From contig JAPQWV010001098.1 of assembly GCA_027422505.1 (NCBI GenBank), positions 61,001 to 125,000 of the forward strand: a stretch of 64,000 bases of DNA. Reading direction: 5' to 3'. The notes under the pieces were generated by a model. It had not been told where the DNA came from. It worked only from the letters and a program-made list of their open reading frames with translations, and did not search any database. The position numbers and the translations under genes are program-made. This DNA is from Craterostigma plantagineum. Its lineage: Eukaryota > Streptophyta > Magnoliopsida > Lamiales > Linderniaceae. This document shows, piece after piece, positions 33,328 to 44,418 of the stretch; positions within the stretch are counted from its first letter, which is position 1, and the number at the start of each line of letters is the position of its first letter.

Positions 33328-35497
33328 TTTTCAATTGAGGGAGATGCGTGAGAAATAGCTTGTGGGATTGAGGAAGCTTCGAGATTTTTCATCTCTTTTA
33401 GGAATTTTTTCTTTTCAGCTTCAAAATTCTCCCGTTCTTTTTCTAAAGAAACTCTTAGCCCTTCTATTTTCCTAACAATAGGGGGTATATAGAGAGAATT
33501 TTCATAATTATGAGATTGAGCTTCCGTAATATTAGAATGATCTTCAGGAATTTGAACCGATTCAAGGCTCCAACCCTTGGGAAGGTTCCCAGTTTGCTTT
33601 GATTCAGTTCGTCATAGCAAAGGGTAATTTCAGCCTTGGTTTTGGCTTTTTTCTTGGCTTTTTCGAATTCATAAGTTTGTTTTTCCCCAGTGAAAGCCAT
33701 GAGATAGGTTAGTCCGAGACCCATGTATTTGACATCATGTAGTTGTTTACAGTCAACTTTCTTCAAATGACATGGATTCTCAAAACCTAAGCCATACTTA
33801 TAATCATAAAACTCTAAGTCCTTGGGCTGATTTAAAAATATAGTCTGCTCCGATTGTCCCTTCTTTACTATAAGATCATCTAATTTTTTATTTTAGCGTA
33901 TAACTTCGTACGCTCTTCTCCTAATATAGCAAAATTATTTTTCTACCGTCAATATGGTGGTTTCACAGGCATCGAGATTTTTCCTAAGTTCAACCCTAGT
34001 ATTAGATCTATCTTTCGGTTTCTAGGTTGGTGATCCTAATAGTCGCTTCGGTTAACCTACAATTGAGGTTAGCTTTCTCATTGGGATTTCTAATCAGGCA
34101 ATTGTAGTTATTTTATAGCATGTCTTCTAATTCTTTAATTTTTAGATCATGCTGCTCTATTTGAGGTTTTGTAGTCTCTCTAGAATGTAGGCTCTAAGAA
34201 AGTTCTTCTATTTTCGTACTAGAGCTCCTAAGTTCTGATTCGAGACTAATAATTTTCTCCTGAGATTAATAATTGTCGTCTGTCTGTGTGGTTTCGGCAT
34301 CTGAATGCTCATCCAGGTGGGCCATTAAGGCTAAATTCACCTCTGAGCTAGACGTATCCTCAAGCCAGTTGTCTTGTTAAGCCATTGAAGCTACCCTGCT
34401 TCCTTTTGCTTCGTGAGTTGAAGCTTCTTGAGGTAGCAGTTAGCGTCTCTCTTCTTTGGAAGAGTGCATTCTCTGGAAAGATGACCAGGTTTTCCGCAGT
34501 TAAAGCACTTGGTCGGTTCTTTAGATGCTTTGACTTCGGAGGTCTCAGGTGTATGTTCTTTATTCCTTGAGCTTGAGGTCCGAAGCCGATTGGCTGATGA
34601 AGAGGACTTCTTTTTGAAGTATCGTTTGCTCATCATCTTTCTAATCAATGCCAACTGCTTTCTCAACGCTTTCATGTTAGGCTCCATGTCTGAATCTGTT
34701 TCATCTTCAGACTCTGAGGGGGTATGAGGCTTGATGATATTTTCTTTTCATGTTTTTTAGCTTCACTTCTCTGAGACTAGGGCAACTGAGTCGTCGATTA
34801 GTTTGCCCTTCCGCTCGTTTTGAGTCTCGCTAACATGTTCCTCATGATGTGCGAGATTGTCGTGCATGGCATGGATATCCGGCTCCTCAAGGTCTTTATT
34901 TTGTCGATTTAGCGGATATCTTCTTCCATTCGAAGGGCAGAGAGGAAAAAAATTGGATGTTGGTTACCATGTTCGTCTTCGTGATTTCAATCTTCCTTAT
35001 CTCATTTAGGAGAGTGAGATATCTTTGGTAAAGATCATGTAAGCTTTCCTCGGTTTTAGCTCGGAAGGAATCATAGGCAGTTAGAATGTTTGCCTTTTGG
35101 CCTTGATGTCGACTTATGTTCCTTGCATCATCTTCTGCAGCTCATCCCACATTCCATTAACTGTTGGGATGTTGTCTATCTGTCGATAGATGTCGTTTGG
35201 GATCCCTTGTATAAGAGTGTTTTTGGCTATTAGGTCAGCTTTAGCTCTCACTCTTTCCTCCGCAGTATATTCCCTAGGCTCTTTCAGTCGCCTAGAGACA
35301 GGAATTGGAGGATTCGCAGTGTTGTCACCGGGTACATTTAGCCAGAACTGAGCTGGACCTTGCTAAAGTGATGAGAGAAGGTCTTCTGCTTGTTCCTTAA
35401 GCTCTATAATGTTTAGAAATCGGCTACTCCAAACTGTATGTTCGTCTCTCTTGAGAAGCGGGGGACGATTGTTGTTTTCAAGTGAGTAGGCATCCAT
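33328..35497 (-). pseudogene. Copia E gag, N-terminal and central parts, broken
   Basis: ATG at 35497 opens MDAYSLENNNRPPLLKRDE and the WSSRFLNIIELKEQ core. The zinc knuckle near 34460-34520 is complete (CFNCGKPGHLSREC). A Glu/Lys/Leu-rich coiled-coil region follows to 33328, where the sequence meets the solo LTR. Stops and frame changes occur around 35360, 35100-34700, 34390 and 33900. The order and content match Copia A gag closely; the two are copies of one family. Confidence 0.85.
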
Positions 35498-36542
35498 TTT
35501 ATCTTCTAGAGTTGATGAAGGATCTTCGTTTGTTGTTTTGATTATTTGAATTGATGTTATGTGCTTCACAAGTAGCAAATTAGTTAGTAGCGTTTGATTT
35601 TAAAGCAGTCAAGAATTATTTTCAATTCAATCTTTAGAGTTTGATCGAAAATCAATTCGTCGAAGTAAAATGTAGGAGGTACTGTTCTCATGCGAGAAAG
35701 TCTTTGTCAGCGTAAAATTTTACGAGCGAAAAAAAATCAAAATCTTTCGGTCGAGAAAAATTTCTTAATCGTGAATTTATTTCGATCGCAAAGAAACAAT
35801 ACGTATAGTGAGTTTCTCGCTATGTCAAAATAAATTCGTTGACTGGTTAAGTTTCTCGGACGCAAATGATTGTCGCTTAGTCAAACATAAAAAGTCTGAC
35901 CGAAAAATTTTTTCGACGGTAAGTTTTTGCGCGCACAAAGGTCAAAATTAGTCGTCGTCAAAAAAAAATTTCGTTTAGTAATGCTTGAGAAATTTTTCTA
36001 CTAAACGACTTCAAGTCTGACTTTGTATTCTAATCGAGAAAATTTTCCGCGCCGAGGTTTTCGATCGAGAAATTAACCTGATCGAAGAACCTAGCGAGAA
36101 AAAATGAAATTATGGCAACAAAGCACAGAATAAACTTAACACTGATTCAAACAAAGACGATGAATTAAACTATTAAATAACAGGTAATTGCTCTTAATCA
36201 CATGATGAGTACGCACGAACACACAATTAAACACGTCATGAAGTAAAATATATCGAATTTGAACAAAATCAGTACGTGTTAAAACTGTTGTTCGCGCGAA
36301 CAATAACTTCTCAGATTAAATCTAATCTGCTAAAATGAAGTTCAAACAATTACGAATATAATCGCAATCAGTGTACATCACTAAAAACGAGCACAGAAAC
36401 ATCAAATTCACCCCAATTAAGCACAGAATTTAAGCTACTGGATCGAAATTAAATTTCATGCCAAACTGTTCTTCGATGGAACAGTAACTGAAATGAATTC
36501 GATCCAATTCTAACAATTTTCGATTCAAAACAGAACGAATCT
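35498..36542 (-). other. Copia E 5' leader
   Basis: One kilobase of non-coding sequence between PBS and gag, similar to the Copia A leader including the cgagaaa / tttcgatcg words (35650-36110). It carries no credible ORF. Confidence 0.7.
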
Positions 36543-36554
36543 GCTCTGATACCA
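36543..36554 (-). promoter_or_regulatory. Copia E primer-binding site (initiator Met tRNA)
   Basis: Minus strand TGGTATCAGAGC, an exact match to the standard plant initiator-Met PBS, two bases from the LTR end. Confidence 0.9.
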
Positions 36555-36556
36555 AT

Positions 36557-36833
36557 TGTTAGGTCCTGAATTATCAACTCTAAGATCCTAGACTCGAATT
36601 CTTAGGTAATCGATTATAATTGTAAAAATTAAAATATAGATCGAAAACCTTTGTTGAGAGCACGACAGAGAATTTCGCTTAGAGTGAGAAGATATATGTG
36701 TTCTCTCTCTAGGAATCGAATAGGCAGCCCTTCGGATCAAATTTCTCAAATCTTCTCATTAAGCACAATGTTTGTACAACTATTTATACCAAACATACTT
36801 GGATAGATAACAAACTAAGTCCTAAACTAATAA
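36557..36833 (-). mobile_element. Copia E 5' LTR, truncated at its outer end
   Basis: Begins TGTTAGGTCC and follows the family LTR for about 275 bp, then breaks near 36833 where Athila-type sequence begins. The outer TG end and target duplication are lost. Confidence 0.82.
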
Positions 36834-37140
36834 AATGCAGGCCGTGATAAAAGGCAGCATGGTCCTCCGTGGGTCATCACGGCCGTGACGTTTACGTCGA
36901 TGGCCGTGACGCTGTCGAATTTTTTTTCCTCCCTTATAGGTCACGGCCGTGACGCATAAGGCTCTAGTCGTGACAAGTTACAGCGTGCAAACTTAGGGGG
37001 TCACAGCCGTGATGGCCGAAGCCGTTGGCCGTGACAGGGGACAATGTTTGCAAGTTGGGACGTCACGGCCGTGAGTCCTTAAGGACAAGGCCGTGACTCT
37101 TTTTTTTGACTAAGCTAAAGTCTAAAACATAACGAAAATA
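36834..37140 (-). repeat. TCACGGCCGTGA motif cluster at the 3' side of Athila-1
   Basis: Exact TCACGGCCGTGA occurs near 36889, 36943 and 37062, and half motifs GGCCGTGAC follow each by roughly 10-30 bp. The same paired arrangement occurs in the Athila-2 LTR (61954-62340). On the minus strand this region lies just after the integrase and the GGGAGGCAACCCAGG stretch. Confidence 0.75.
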
Positions 37141-38330
37141 CCTGGGTTGCCTCCCAAGAAGCACTTACTTTACCGTCTTTAGCAGGACGTCTTTTCGTTC
37201 GCTCAAGTCTGGAAGTCCAGGTATAGCACTTCTGTTTCGCTCACGTCCTCCTCGCCTGCATGATAGTGCTTCAACCTGTGGCCGTTCACCTTGAAAGTAC
37301 CTGCTCCATATCTGAAATCTCAACAGTACCATAAGGGAAAACATGAGTAACAGTGAACTGTCCAACGTGACCTAAGTTTGCCGGGAAAGAGCCTAAGTCG
37401 AGAGTTAAAGAGGAGGACTTGGTCGCCTTCCTGAAACTCCCGGTTTTGCCTATTTTCTTGTCATGATAAGCTTTCGAGCGTTCCTTATACATGCGAGCAT
37501 TATCGTAGGCCGATAGCCGCCACTCATCTAACTCATTGATTTGGAGTTACCGCTTTCCACCGGCGTCTCCTAAATCAAGATTCAACTTATTTGCCTATAG
37601 ACCAATCTGTTAGGTGTAGTGCCTATAGGTGTCTTATATGTAGTTCTACAAGCCCAAAGTACATCATTCAACTTATTTGCCCACTCCCTATGGTTCCCCT
37701 CTATGGTCTTTTCTAGGATGCGTTTCAGCTCACGATTTACTACCTCGACCTGACCGCTAGCTTGGGGGTGGTACGGGGTGGATAGGCTGTGTCTAACACC
37801 ATAACGTTCTAAAGTGCGTGCAAACTGGGTGTTACAAAAATGTGGTACCTCTATCGCTAATAATGCACCTAGGCGCCCCTAAACGTGAAAACAGTGCACG
37901 TAGAAAACTAACGACTACCCTAGCGTCGTTCGTGGGTAAGGCTTGCGCCTCGGCCCACATGGACACAAAATCGACAGCGACTAGAATGTACTTATTACTT
38001 TACGAGCTAGGAAACGGACCCATAAAATCTATATCCCATACGTCAAAGATCTCACAAACTAAGATAAAGTTCTAGGGCACTTCGTTGAGTTTCGAGAGAT
38101 TACCTGCGCGCTGACACTAATCACAAGTGTCAACGTACCTTTGGGCGTCCTTGAAAATCATGGGCAGTAGAATCCACTCTCCAGCACCTTCTGGGCAGTT
38201 CAGTTGGCTGCGTAGTGTTCTCCGGTCGGTCTGCTATGGCAGTGCATCAAAATCCGTGAAGTCTCAAGAGCAGCAACGCATCGTCGTATCACTTGGTCCG
38301 CACATCATAAATTTCTTCTTTTGCTGACTA
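37141..38330 (-). pseudogene. Athila-1 integrase, broken
   Basis: Minus-strand reading gives the end of the HHCC region (THTCD, with CQRAGNLSKLNEV around 38125-38060), then VAVDFVSMWAEAQALP (first Asp, ~37990-37950), IISDRGTTF (second Asp, ~37860), and [17 protein letters not shown] (Glu, ~37770-37690). A later piece (37492-37286, [13 protein letters not shown]...[12 protein letters not shown]) is the integrase C-terminal part. Several stops and frame changes interrupt it, including one right after the second Asp motif. Confidence 0.8.
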
Positions 38331-38900
38331 GTGTACTCCTTAGGTAGGACCCTCACAACAAGGTAGTTAGCAAAATCTGCGAACCAAGGAGTGTCGTCAC
38401 TTACCACCTATATGGAGTAATGGTGCTCGTCTGCGAACCGATCTTGTATCGGCCTTCCGTCTTTGTGGTTATTTCGGACTCTTCTAGTTTGAGAGAGGTG
38501 ATCCACCGCCAAATTCTCTGTGCCCTTCTTGTCTCGGATCTCTATGTCGAACTCTTGAAGTAGTAGTATCCACCTGATTAGCCGTGGGCATCTGGCTTTG
38601 CTAACAAGTACTTAAGAGCAGAGTGGTCAGTAAACACAATAACTTTAGATAAAATAAGATATGACCTGAACTTGTCGAAAGCGAACACGACGGCTAACAA
38701 CTCATTTTCAGTCGTCGTGTAATTGGCTTGGGCTGCGTCTAGCGTCCTACTCGTGTAGTAAATCGGCATTGTTGTTCTTGCGCTGCCCTAACACGGCCCC
38801 AACCGCATAATCACTAGCATCGCACATTAGTTCAAAGGGCAGCCGCTGGTCAGGGGCTACCATAATAGGTGCTGCGATAAGTCGCTCCTTAAGTAAATTG
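38331..38900 (-). pseudogene. Athila-1 RNase H
   Basis: Minus strand: LPFELMCDASDYAVGAVLGQR (first catalytic Asp), a frame change near 38760, then PIYYTSRTLDAAQANYTTTENELLAVVFAFDKFRSYL and [14 protein letters not shown]. This is the standard Gypsy order after RT. Confidence 0.85.
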
Positions 38901-39660
38901 AAAGCATGCAAGCACTCATCGTTAAACTCAAAAGGAGCATCTTTCTCAAGTAATCTAGACATGGGTCGAGCGATCTTAGAAAAATCCTTAATGAACCTAC
39001 GATAAAGCCCAGCATGTCCTAGAAAACTCCTAATCGATCTCACGTTTGAGGGAACAGGCAATTTTTCTATAATCTCCAACTTAGCTCGGTCCACTTCGAT
39101 TCCTTCAGAGGAAATCTTATGGTCCAGAACTATGCCCTCTCGAACCATGAAGTGGCACTTTTCCCAATTAAGTGTCAAATTCGTTTCCTCGCATCGTGCG
39201 AGTACGAGTTTCAAATCAGACAAGCATGTATCAAACGACGAACCAAAAACAGAAAAATCATCCATAAATACCTCCATTGCCTCACCTACCAGTTCGTCGA
39301 ATATGGCCACCATGCATCGCTGGAAGGTTGCTGGGGCATTGCAAAGTCCGAATGGCATCATTCGATATGCGAATGTCCCGAACGGGCAAGTGAAGGTGGT
39401 CTTCTCCTGGTCCTCTGGCACTATAGAGATCTATAGATATCCTGACAAACCATCGAGAAAACAGTAAAATGAGTTACCAGATAATTTTTCTAACATCTGA
39501 TCAATGAATGGTAGAAAGTGATCCTTTCTCGTGGCATCGCTCAACTTCCTGCAGTCGATGCAGACGCGCCATCTAGTCATGATTCTCATTGGAATCAACT
39601 CGTTCTTGTCGTTGGTGACGACCGTCATGCCTCTCTTCTTTGGGGCCACTTGGATCGGGC
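38747..39660 (-). pseudogene. Athila-1 reverse transcriptase
   Basis: Fragments give RVCIDCRKLSDATRKDHF, FYCFLDGLSGY (first Asp), then a 224-codon open frame with TFTCPFGTFAYRMMPFGLCNAPATFQRCM and MEVFMDDFSVFGSSF. FMDD replaces the usual YxDD and is normal in Athila elements. A frameshift near 39430 separates the two parts. Confidence 0.88.
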
Positions 39661-41110
39661 TGACCCATGCACTGTCTGAAATGGGTTAGATCATCCCCGC
39701 GTCTAGCAATTTGATCACCTCCTTTTTGCGACGTCCTTCATGTTGGATTGAGCCGCCTTTGACGTTGAGCGACCGGCTTGAAATCATCTTCCATGACGAT
39801 CTTCTGCGTATAGTAGCTCGGGCTGATACCCCTTATGTCGAATATCTTCCACGCCAAGTCCTTTTTGTGCTCTTTCAACACGCCCAAGAGCTGCCCTTTC
39901 TGTCTGTCGTCGAGGCTCGATGAGAGATGACTGGTAGCCCTTCGTTGCTGCCAAGAAATGTGTACCCAAGGTGGTCGGGCAATGCCTTCAATTTCAGGAC
40001 CGGTGGTTCCTCGACTGAGCTCTTTTCCTTGTCCTCTTCGCTGCTCTCATCGATGGCTATGATAGGCTCGTCGACCTCCTCTCCACACTCATCGATCGCC
40101 AAAATGGTGTGCATGTCCTACTCTCGGACCTATGACATACCTCACACAGAAAAGAGAAAGTCGTGCTCAAAGACGTCTAAGAAATAACATTTATCATTCT
40201 GCTCGTTACTCATTTTCATCGAATCAGCCATATCGAACGTAACTTTTTCGCCATCTACTATCAAGGTTAATGTCCCATTTCTAACATCTATCATGATCTC
40301 TCCCGTCACTAAGAACGGTCTTCCTAAGATGAAGGGGACATTATCATCTTCCTCCATGTCTAGAATAACAAAATCAGCAAGGATAACAAACTTATCGACC
40401 TTAACTAGGACATCCTTGATAACGCCTCGAGGATACTTTAATGATCTATCAGCTAATTGGAAGCTCATCCTAGTGGGTCGTGGTTCACCTAGTCCTAAAC
40501 GCTTAAACATAGAATATGGCATGAGATTAACACTAGCGCCTAGATTAGCTAACGCACGCTCAATTACTAAATCTCCTATAAGACAGGGCATAGTGAAACT
40601 CTCTGGGTCCTTAAGCTTCTTCGGGATCTTGCTTTGGAGTATCGCCGAACACTCTCCTCGCAGGCATACGGTGGAGACGTGTTCGAGCTTCCTTCTATTC
40701 GTCAGCAGGTCCTTCATGAACTCGGCGAAGCTGGGCATCTGCATAATGGCTTCAACAAACGGTAAGTTAATATGTAATTCCTTACACATACCCATAAATT
40801 TATCGAACTGTGCCTCGTCTTTGTCTTTCTTCAATCGAGTCGGGTAAGGAATCTTCGGGTGGTATGGCTTCACTGGTGGGCGCTGGATCTCCTTCTCATT
40901 TCCTTTCTGGGCTCAACCGCCTCATTCTCAGCTTCAGCCTTATCGACATTGTCGTTTCTAATTTCCTCCACTTCCGGCTCGTCTTGGCTCTCGATGTTGG
41001 CGTTCTCCTTCGCCTTCTTCTTGGCGGGCACTTCTTGCAGTTGTCGTCCGTTCCTCAAAGTCACCACCTTGCAGTACTCATTTGGATTTGGCTCGATGTA
41101 GCTTGGGAGC
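39661..41110 (-). pseudogene. Athila-1 protease and gag-protease linker, protease active site lost
   Basis: The 243-codon frame (40873-40142) contains the Athila protease signature, but the expected DLGAS active site reads ALANLGASVNLMPYSM: the codon is AAT (Asn) for the catalytic Asp, seen at about 40547. FILGRPFL and VTFDMADSMK follow normally. Upstream MVTLRNGRQLQEVPAKKK (41067-40870) is the linker typical of Athila gag-pol. The stretch 40140-39661 (EVDEPIIAIDESSEE and the region before RT) is broken. Confidence 0.82.
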
Positions 41111-41205
41111 GATCACTGAGTACCCCCCCCCCCGACAATTGTTTCGCCATCTGGCCCACCTGTTGCTCCAGGTTCTTGAGGGAGGCGTCCATGTTTTCCC
41201 GCAGC
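41111..41205 (-). pseudogene. Athila-1 gag C-terminal remnant
   Basis: Minus strand reads MDASLKNLEQQVGQMAKQLSG, a typical end of Athila gag, in a frame different from the Copia F gag it is joined to. A run of about ten C on the plus strand (41124-41134) lies just downstream and may itself have changed length. The rest of Athila gag is missing. Confidence 0.75.
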
Positions 41206-41694
41206 TTGGTTGTTGCTCAGATTGATGACGAGTTGATCGTAGGAGTCTGGCAGGCTTTGCAGTAGAAGCTCAGCACGTTCACTTGGCTCTATTTTGTAGT
41301 CCAAGTCTTTAAGTTGAGAGAATAGAGTACTCAACTTGTTGATGTGCTCGGTCACTGAAGAAGATTCTTCCATTCGTAGGTGGTATAATTTTCTTTTCAG
41401 ACAAATTCGGCTGTGGAGTGACTTGACTTGATACAGCTTCTCGAGATGATCCCATATTGCTTTTGCACTAGTTTTCTCTTCGACGCTTGATAATATATCA
41501 TCTGCTAATGTCAGATGAATATTGGCGATGGCCCTCCCGTCCATTTTCCTCCATTTGACGTCACTTGTAATAGTTGTTGTTCTGCCATTGATCGCCTCCA
41601 GACAATTTTCTTTGAGTAAAATTGCCTTTATCCTCATTTTCCATAGTGAGTATTTCTTTCCATTGAATTTCTCAATTTCATTTTTAGCTGCCAT
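41206..41694 (-). pseudogene. Copia F gag, truncated and fused to Athila-1
   Basis: The frame opens MAAKNEIEKFNGKKYSLWKM and continues with IANIHLTLADDILSSVEEKT, AKAIWDHLEKLYQVKSL, LHRLRM-type and ERAELLLQSLPDSYDQLVINLSNN, a UBN2-type Copia gag. After NLSNN it changes to Athila gag sequence read out of frame, so the 193-codon frame is chimeric. Zinc knuckle and pol are missing. Start chosen at the first Met, which fits other Copia gags (MA.K.EI.KFNG). Confidence 0.85.
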
Positions 41695-42008
41695 TTTTCC
41701 CCACGTCGCTATCGTCGGAGAAATTCAACAGTCCAGTCAAATAGTACTGATAAGATAATTTGTAGATAGGGTAGCAACCAGCTTTCTAGACAAAATTAGC
41801 CTTCTAAGTAAATTCCCAGATGATATCTGGTGGGGTCACAATGTGTCCCGCTTGGCACCAGCCACCTAGACAGAACTTACTTACACAGTCTATTGTCACG
41901 ACTTGCCAAAAAACTCTTCCGTAACGATAAACCTTTTCGATATCCTTTCTGATGTGGAAGATCAGACAAAGCTGCAACCACAGAGCATAATCAGATATCA
42001 ATCAGGGT

Positions 42009-42022
42009 TGGCTCTAATACCA
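42009..42022 (-). promoter_or_regulatory. Copia F primer-binding site
   Basis: Minus strand GTGGTATTAGAGCC next to the LTR end CAACA; one base from the initiator-Met PBS TGGTATCAGAGC. A 300 bp leader separates it from the gag ATG. Confidence 0.75.
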
Positions 42023-42024
42023 CT

Positions 42025-42525
42025 TGTTGGGAAATGGACAGCGAAAAGATATTGAAAATGACTGTGAGGATAAAATGAACACGAGAATTTACGTGGAAAA
42101 CCCCTTTTTGACTTGGGATAAAAAAAACACGGGCGAGGTAGAAATTTATTATTGGGTAAAAATAGGGGTTACAACCTCTCAATCTACAAAGGAGAAAACA
42201 CTCACTATCTCTCTTTATAGTTGGAGCAAATGCCAAACAAACCCTTTATTTCTTTTCTCTCTTTTTCCTTCTTTCTTTCCTCTCTCTCACTTCTTTTCTT
42301 TTTTTTTTGGTGTGATTTCCTTTGCCTTCGTTTGCCTCTATTTATAGGCAAACCTTATTACTAATAGTAATATTATATAATTATAATTAAATACTAAAAT
42401 AATAGAAACCAATGAGCACACATGGTTTTGTAAACCATTGGCTCGAATGGTTTTTGTAAACCATTAGCTGACAATACGGACATAATCATGAGAGATAATA
42501 ATGGAATTTGGGATTACTGTTATCA
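42025..42525 (-). mobile_element. Single Copia LTR shared by element F (5' LTR) and element G (3' LTR)
   Basis: 501 bp from TGTTGGGAAATGG to CTGTTATCA (plus-strand reading), TG...CA. On its left is a PBS and gag (element F). On its right is a minus-strand polypurine tract (GAGAAGGGG, 42526-42535) and RNase H (element G). One LTR with internal sequence on both sides is the middle of an LTR-internal-LTR-internal-LTR array. Confidence 0.82.
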
Positions 42526-43012
42526 CCCCTTCTCAAGCAAATCGTGGGGAAGCAACGAGTTTACGAACAAAGCGATAGTCAATATCAATATGCTTCGCGC
42601 ATTTGTGAGCGATGAAATTCTGGCTGAGAAAAATAGCATTGTTGTTGTAAAGTAGAATCGGGGTGTCGACGATAAAGATATAACCTCTTTAAGAAGACTA
42701 GATAACGTTCAAATGCAGCGTTGGCTAACGCACGATATTCTGACTCGCAACCTGATCGTGCCACAGTATGTTTCTTCTTAGCGCTCCCTGATACGAGGTT
42801 ACCACCAAGAAAAATACAGTACCCATAGGTGGAACGACGAGTCTTAGGGCACCGAGCCCAATTAGCATAGAGTAGGTTAACAAAGTAAAAGGCGATCCAT
42901 GATTGAATGAAAGACCATAATTACTTGTGCATTTGACATAGCGAATAATACGCTTTACGGCCTGATCGTGATCGACTGTTGGAAATTTCAAGTGCACTGT
43001 GTCAACACGGTC
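42526..43012 (-). pseudogene. Copia G RNase H fragment
   Basis: Minus strand gives HLKFPTVDHDQAVKRIIRYVKC, NYGLSF, then in another frame RAHRLVVPPMGTVFFLGGNLV-like and HTVARSGCESEYRALANA-like residues, the Copia RNase H. The conserved DADWAGC stretch is broken by a frameshift near 42870. Upstream pol is missing at 43012. Confidence 0.75.
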
Positions 43013-43521
43013 AGCATCACTTGTACTGACGTAATATGTATGTGTCGTGCAAAAGCATCACATAAAAGTGGGTTTTTCCCCGAAATGCCCCTTTCTGCTA
43101 AAATTCAATCACAGTTTCAAATGATAAAATTTAAAAATTGAAAATTCGAACACAGCCCAAATTTAGGAAATTTATTTTGTCCGAAAGTGTTGTTTAGCGC
43201 CGAATAGATTGGCCCGAAAATCTTTTGCCCGAAAATTTTATTGAAATGCCATAAATATGATTAAATAGTAAACCTAGAATATTTGTCTTAGGCGCCGAAA
43301 ATGGTTTGACTGAAATTATAGTCAACGCCCGAAATTAAGTTTTTACCGTGGAAGCCCGAAACTCTTTGCCAAAACTTTTCTGAATACCTTTAAATACTAA
43401 AACCGGAAAACATTTGACTGAACGCCCGAAATGCCGAAAACTTCCACATTCCGAAAACTTTTTCATGTGCCGAAAAGTTCAGGGCTGAGTGCTGAAATGT
43501 TTGTTAAAAATTATTATATAA
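43013..43521. repeat. Non-coding block rich in GCCCGAAA / CCGAAAACT words
   Basis: No gene is visible. Between 43150 and 43490 words such as GCCCGAAAAT, CCGAAAACTT and GCCGAAA recur at least ten times at irregular spacing. The complement (AAGTTTTCGG) is the word of the block at 59.0-60.2 kb, so both may come from related large LTRs in opposite orientation. Confidence 0.6.
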
Positions 43522-43530
43522 ATGAATCTT

Positions 43531-43964
43531 GGTGAATCTATAGAAAAATACCCAATTGGATAAAATTTTTACACATTGGCACCCATGTAAGAAAATTTTA
43601 CAGATAGGTACCCGATTTAATTTTTACCAGTTTCTTTAGTCATGTCGTACCTTCCTGTCTGTATATTGCGTACCATAACACGTTGATATATGGTACCTAA
43701 ATATAGCATATGTCGTACCTACGACATACCTTTGTGTTACATAGGGCGTACCTAAATATAGCATACGTCGTACTATTTTCTGTTATATAAGGTACCCAAA
43801 TGTGTTGATATAGGGTACCCAAATGTGTAGTATGGTGTACTTTCGGGGATCGGGTACCTATGTGCAAAAAATTTATTCTGTTAGGTACCTACATATAAAA
43901 AAATCCTGACAGGGTACCAAATTATAATTTTTTATCCAAATAGGCACTTATGTGTAAAGACCCC
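43531..43964. mobile_element. Non-autonomous DNA transposon, Mutator-like, 434 bp
   Basis: A 9 bp direct repeat ATGAATCTT flanks it (43522-43530 and 43965-43973), the length expected of Mutator-like elements. The ends are imperfect inverted repeats: left TTGGATAAAATTTTTACA with ATTGGCACCC, right (reverse complement) TTGGATAAAAAATTATAA with TTGGTACCC. The interior has no ORF and repeats GGTACC and GTCGTACC words more than ten times. Confidence 0.65.
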
Positions 43965-43973
43965 ATGAATCTT

Positions 43974-44415
43974 ATAGATGTTTTATATTTTTTGAGATCC
44001 AATTTTAATTTAATCAAATTTAATAACATAAAAAATTATTATTAAAGAATTTAGATTTGATTCGGTGTAACTCAACTTAAATATTTTATTTTAATGTTTT
44101 CTTTTTTATATTTTTTTTTCCTTTTTAGGTTCTTCATTTTCGAGGCCCGCCAGAGACGGGCTTTTCTGGGCTACGGGCTGGCCCGTTTTGACTGCTTTAA
44201 ATGGGTTTGCCAAAATATTAGTAACTAATAAGGTTTTGGTTTTGGTTCTATTTTAGCAATAATATATTGGTGCCTTCTACTTCTTTTTTCTTTTTAAATG
44301 ATTACAAATTTATCATTTAATTATTTTTTTTAAAATAAGTTAATTAATGATATGAAAAATATTCAAAATATAAAATAATTTGATATATTTGCACCTATTT
44401 GGTGGACATGTGATA
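43974..44415. other. AT-rich intergenic sequence, no gene seen
   Basis: Long A/T runs with no credible coding. A short GC-rich piece at 44142-44190 (ggcccgccagagacgggc) stands out but is unexplained. Bases 44217-44300 are the first copy of a direct repeat whose second copy lies upstream of NFXL2. Confidence 0.6.
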
Positions 44416-44418
44416 TTA

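Noticed and set aside
36834..37140. CRISPR-like array from the TCACGGCCGTGA repeats
   Set aside because: Repeats are too short, spacers irregular, and the sequence is a plant retrotransposon.
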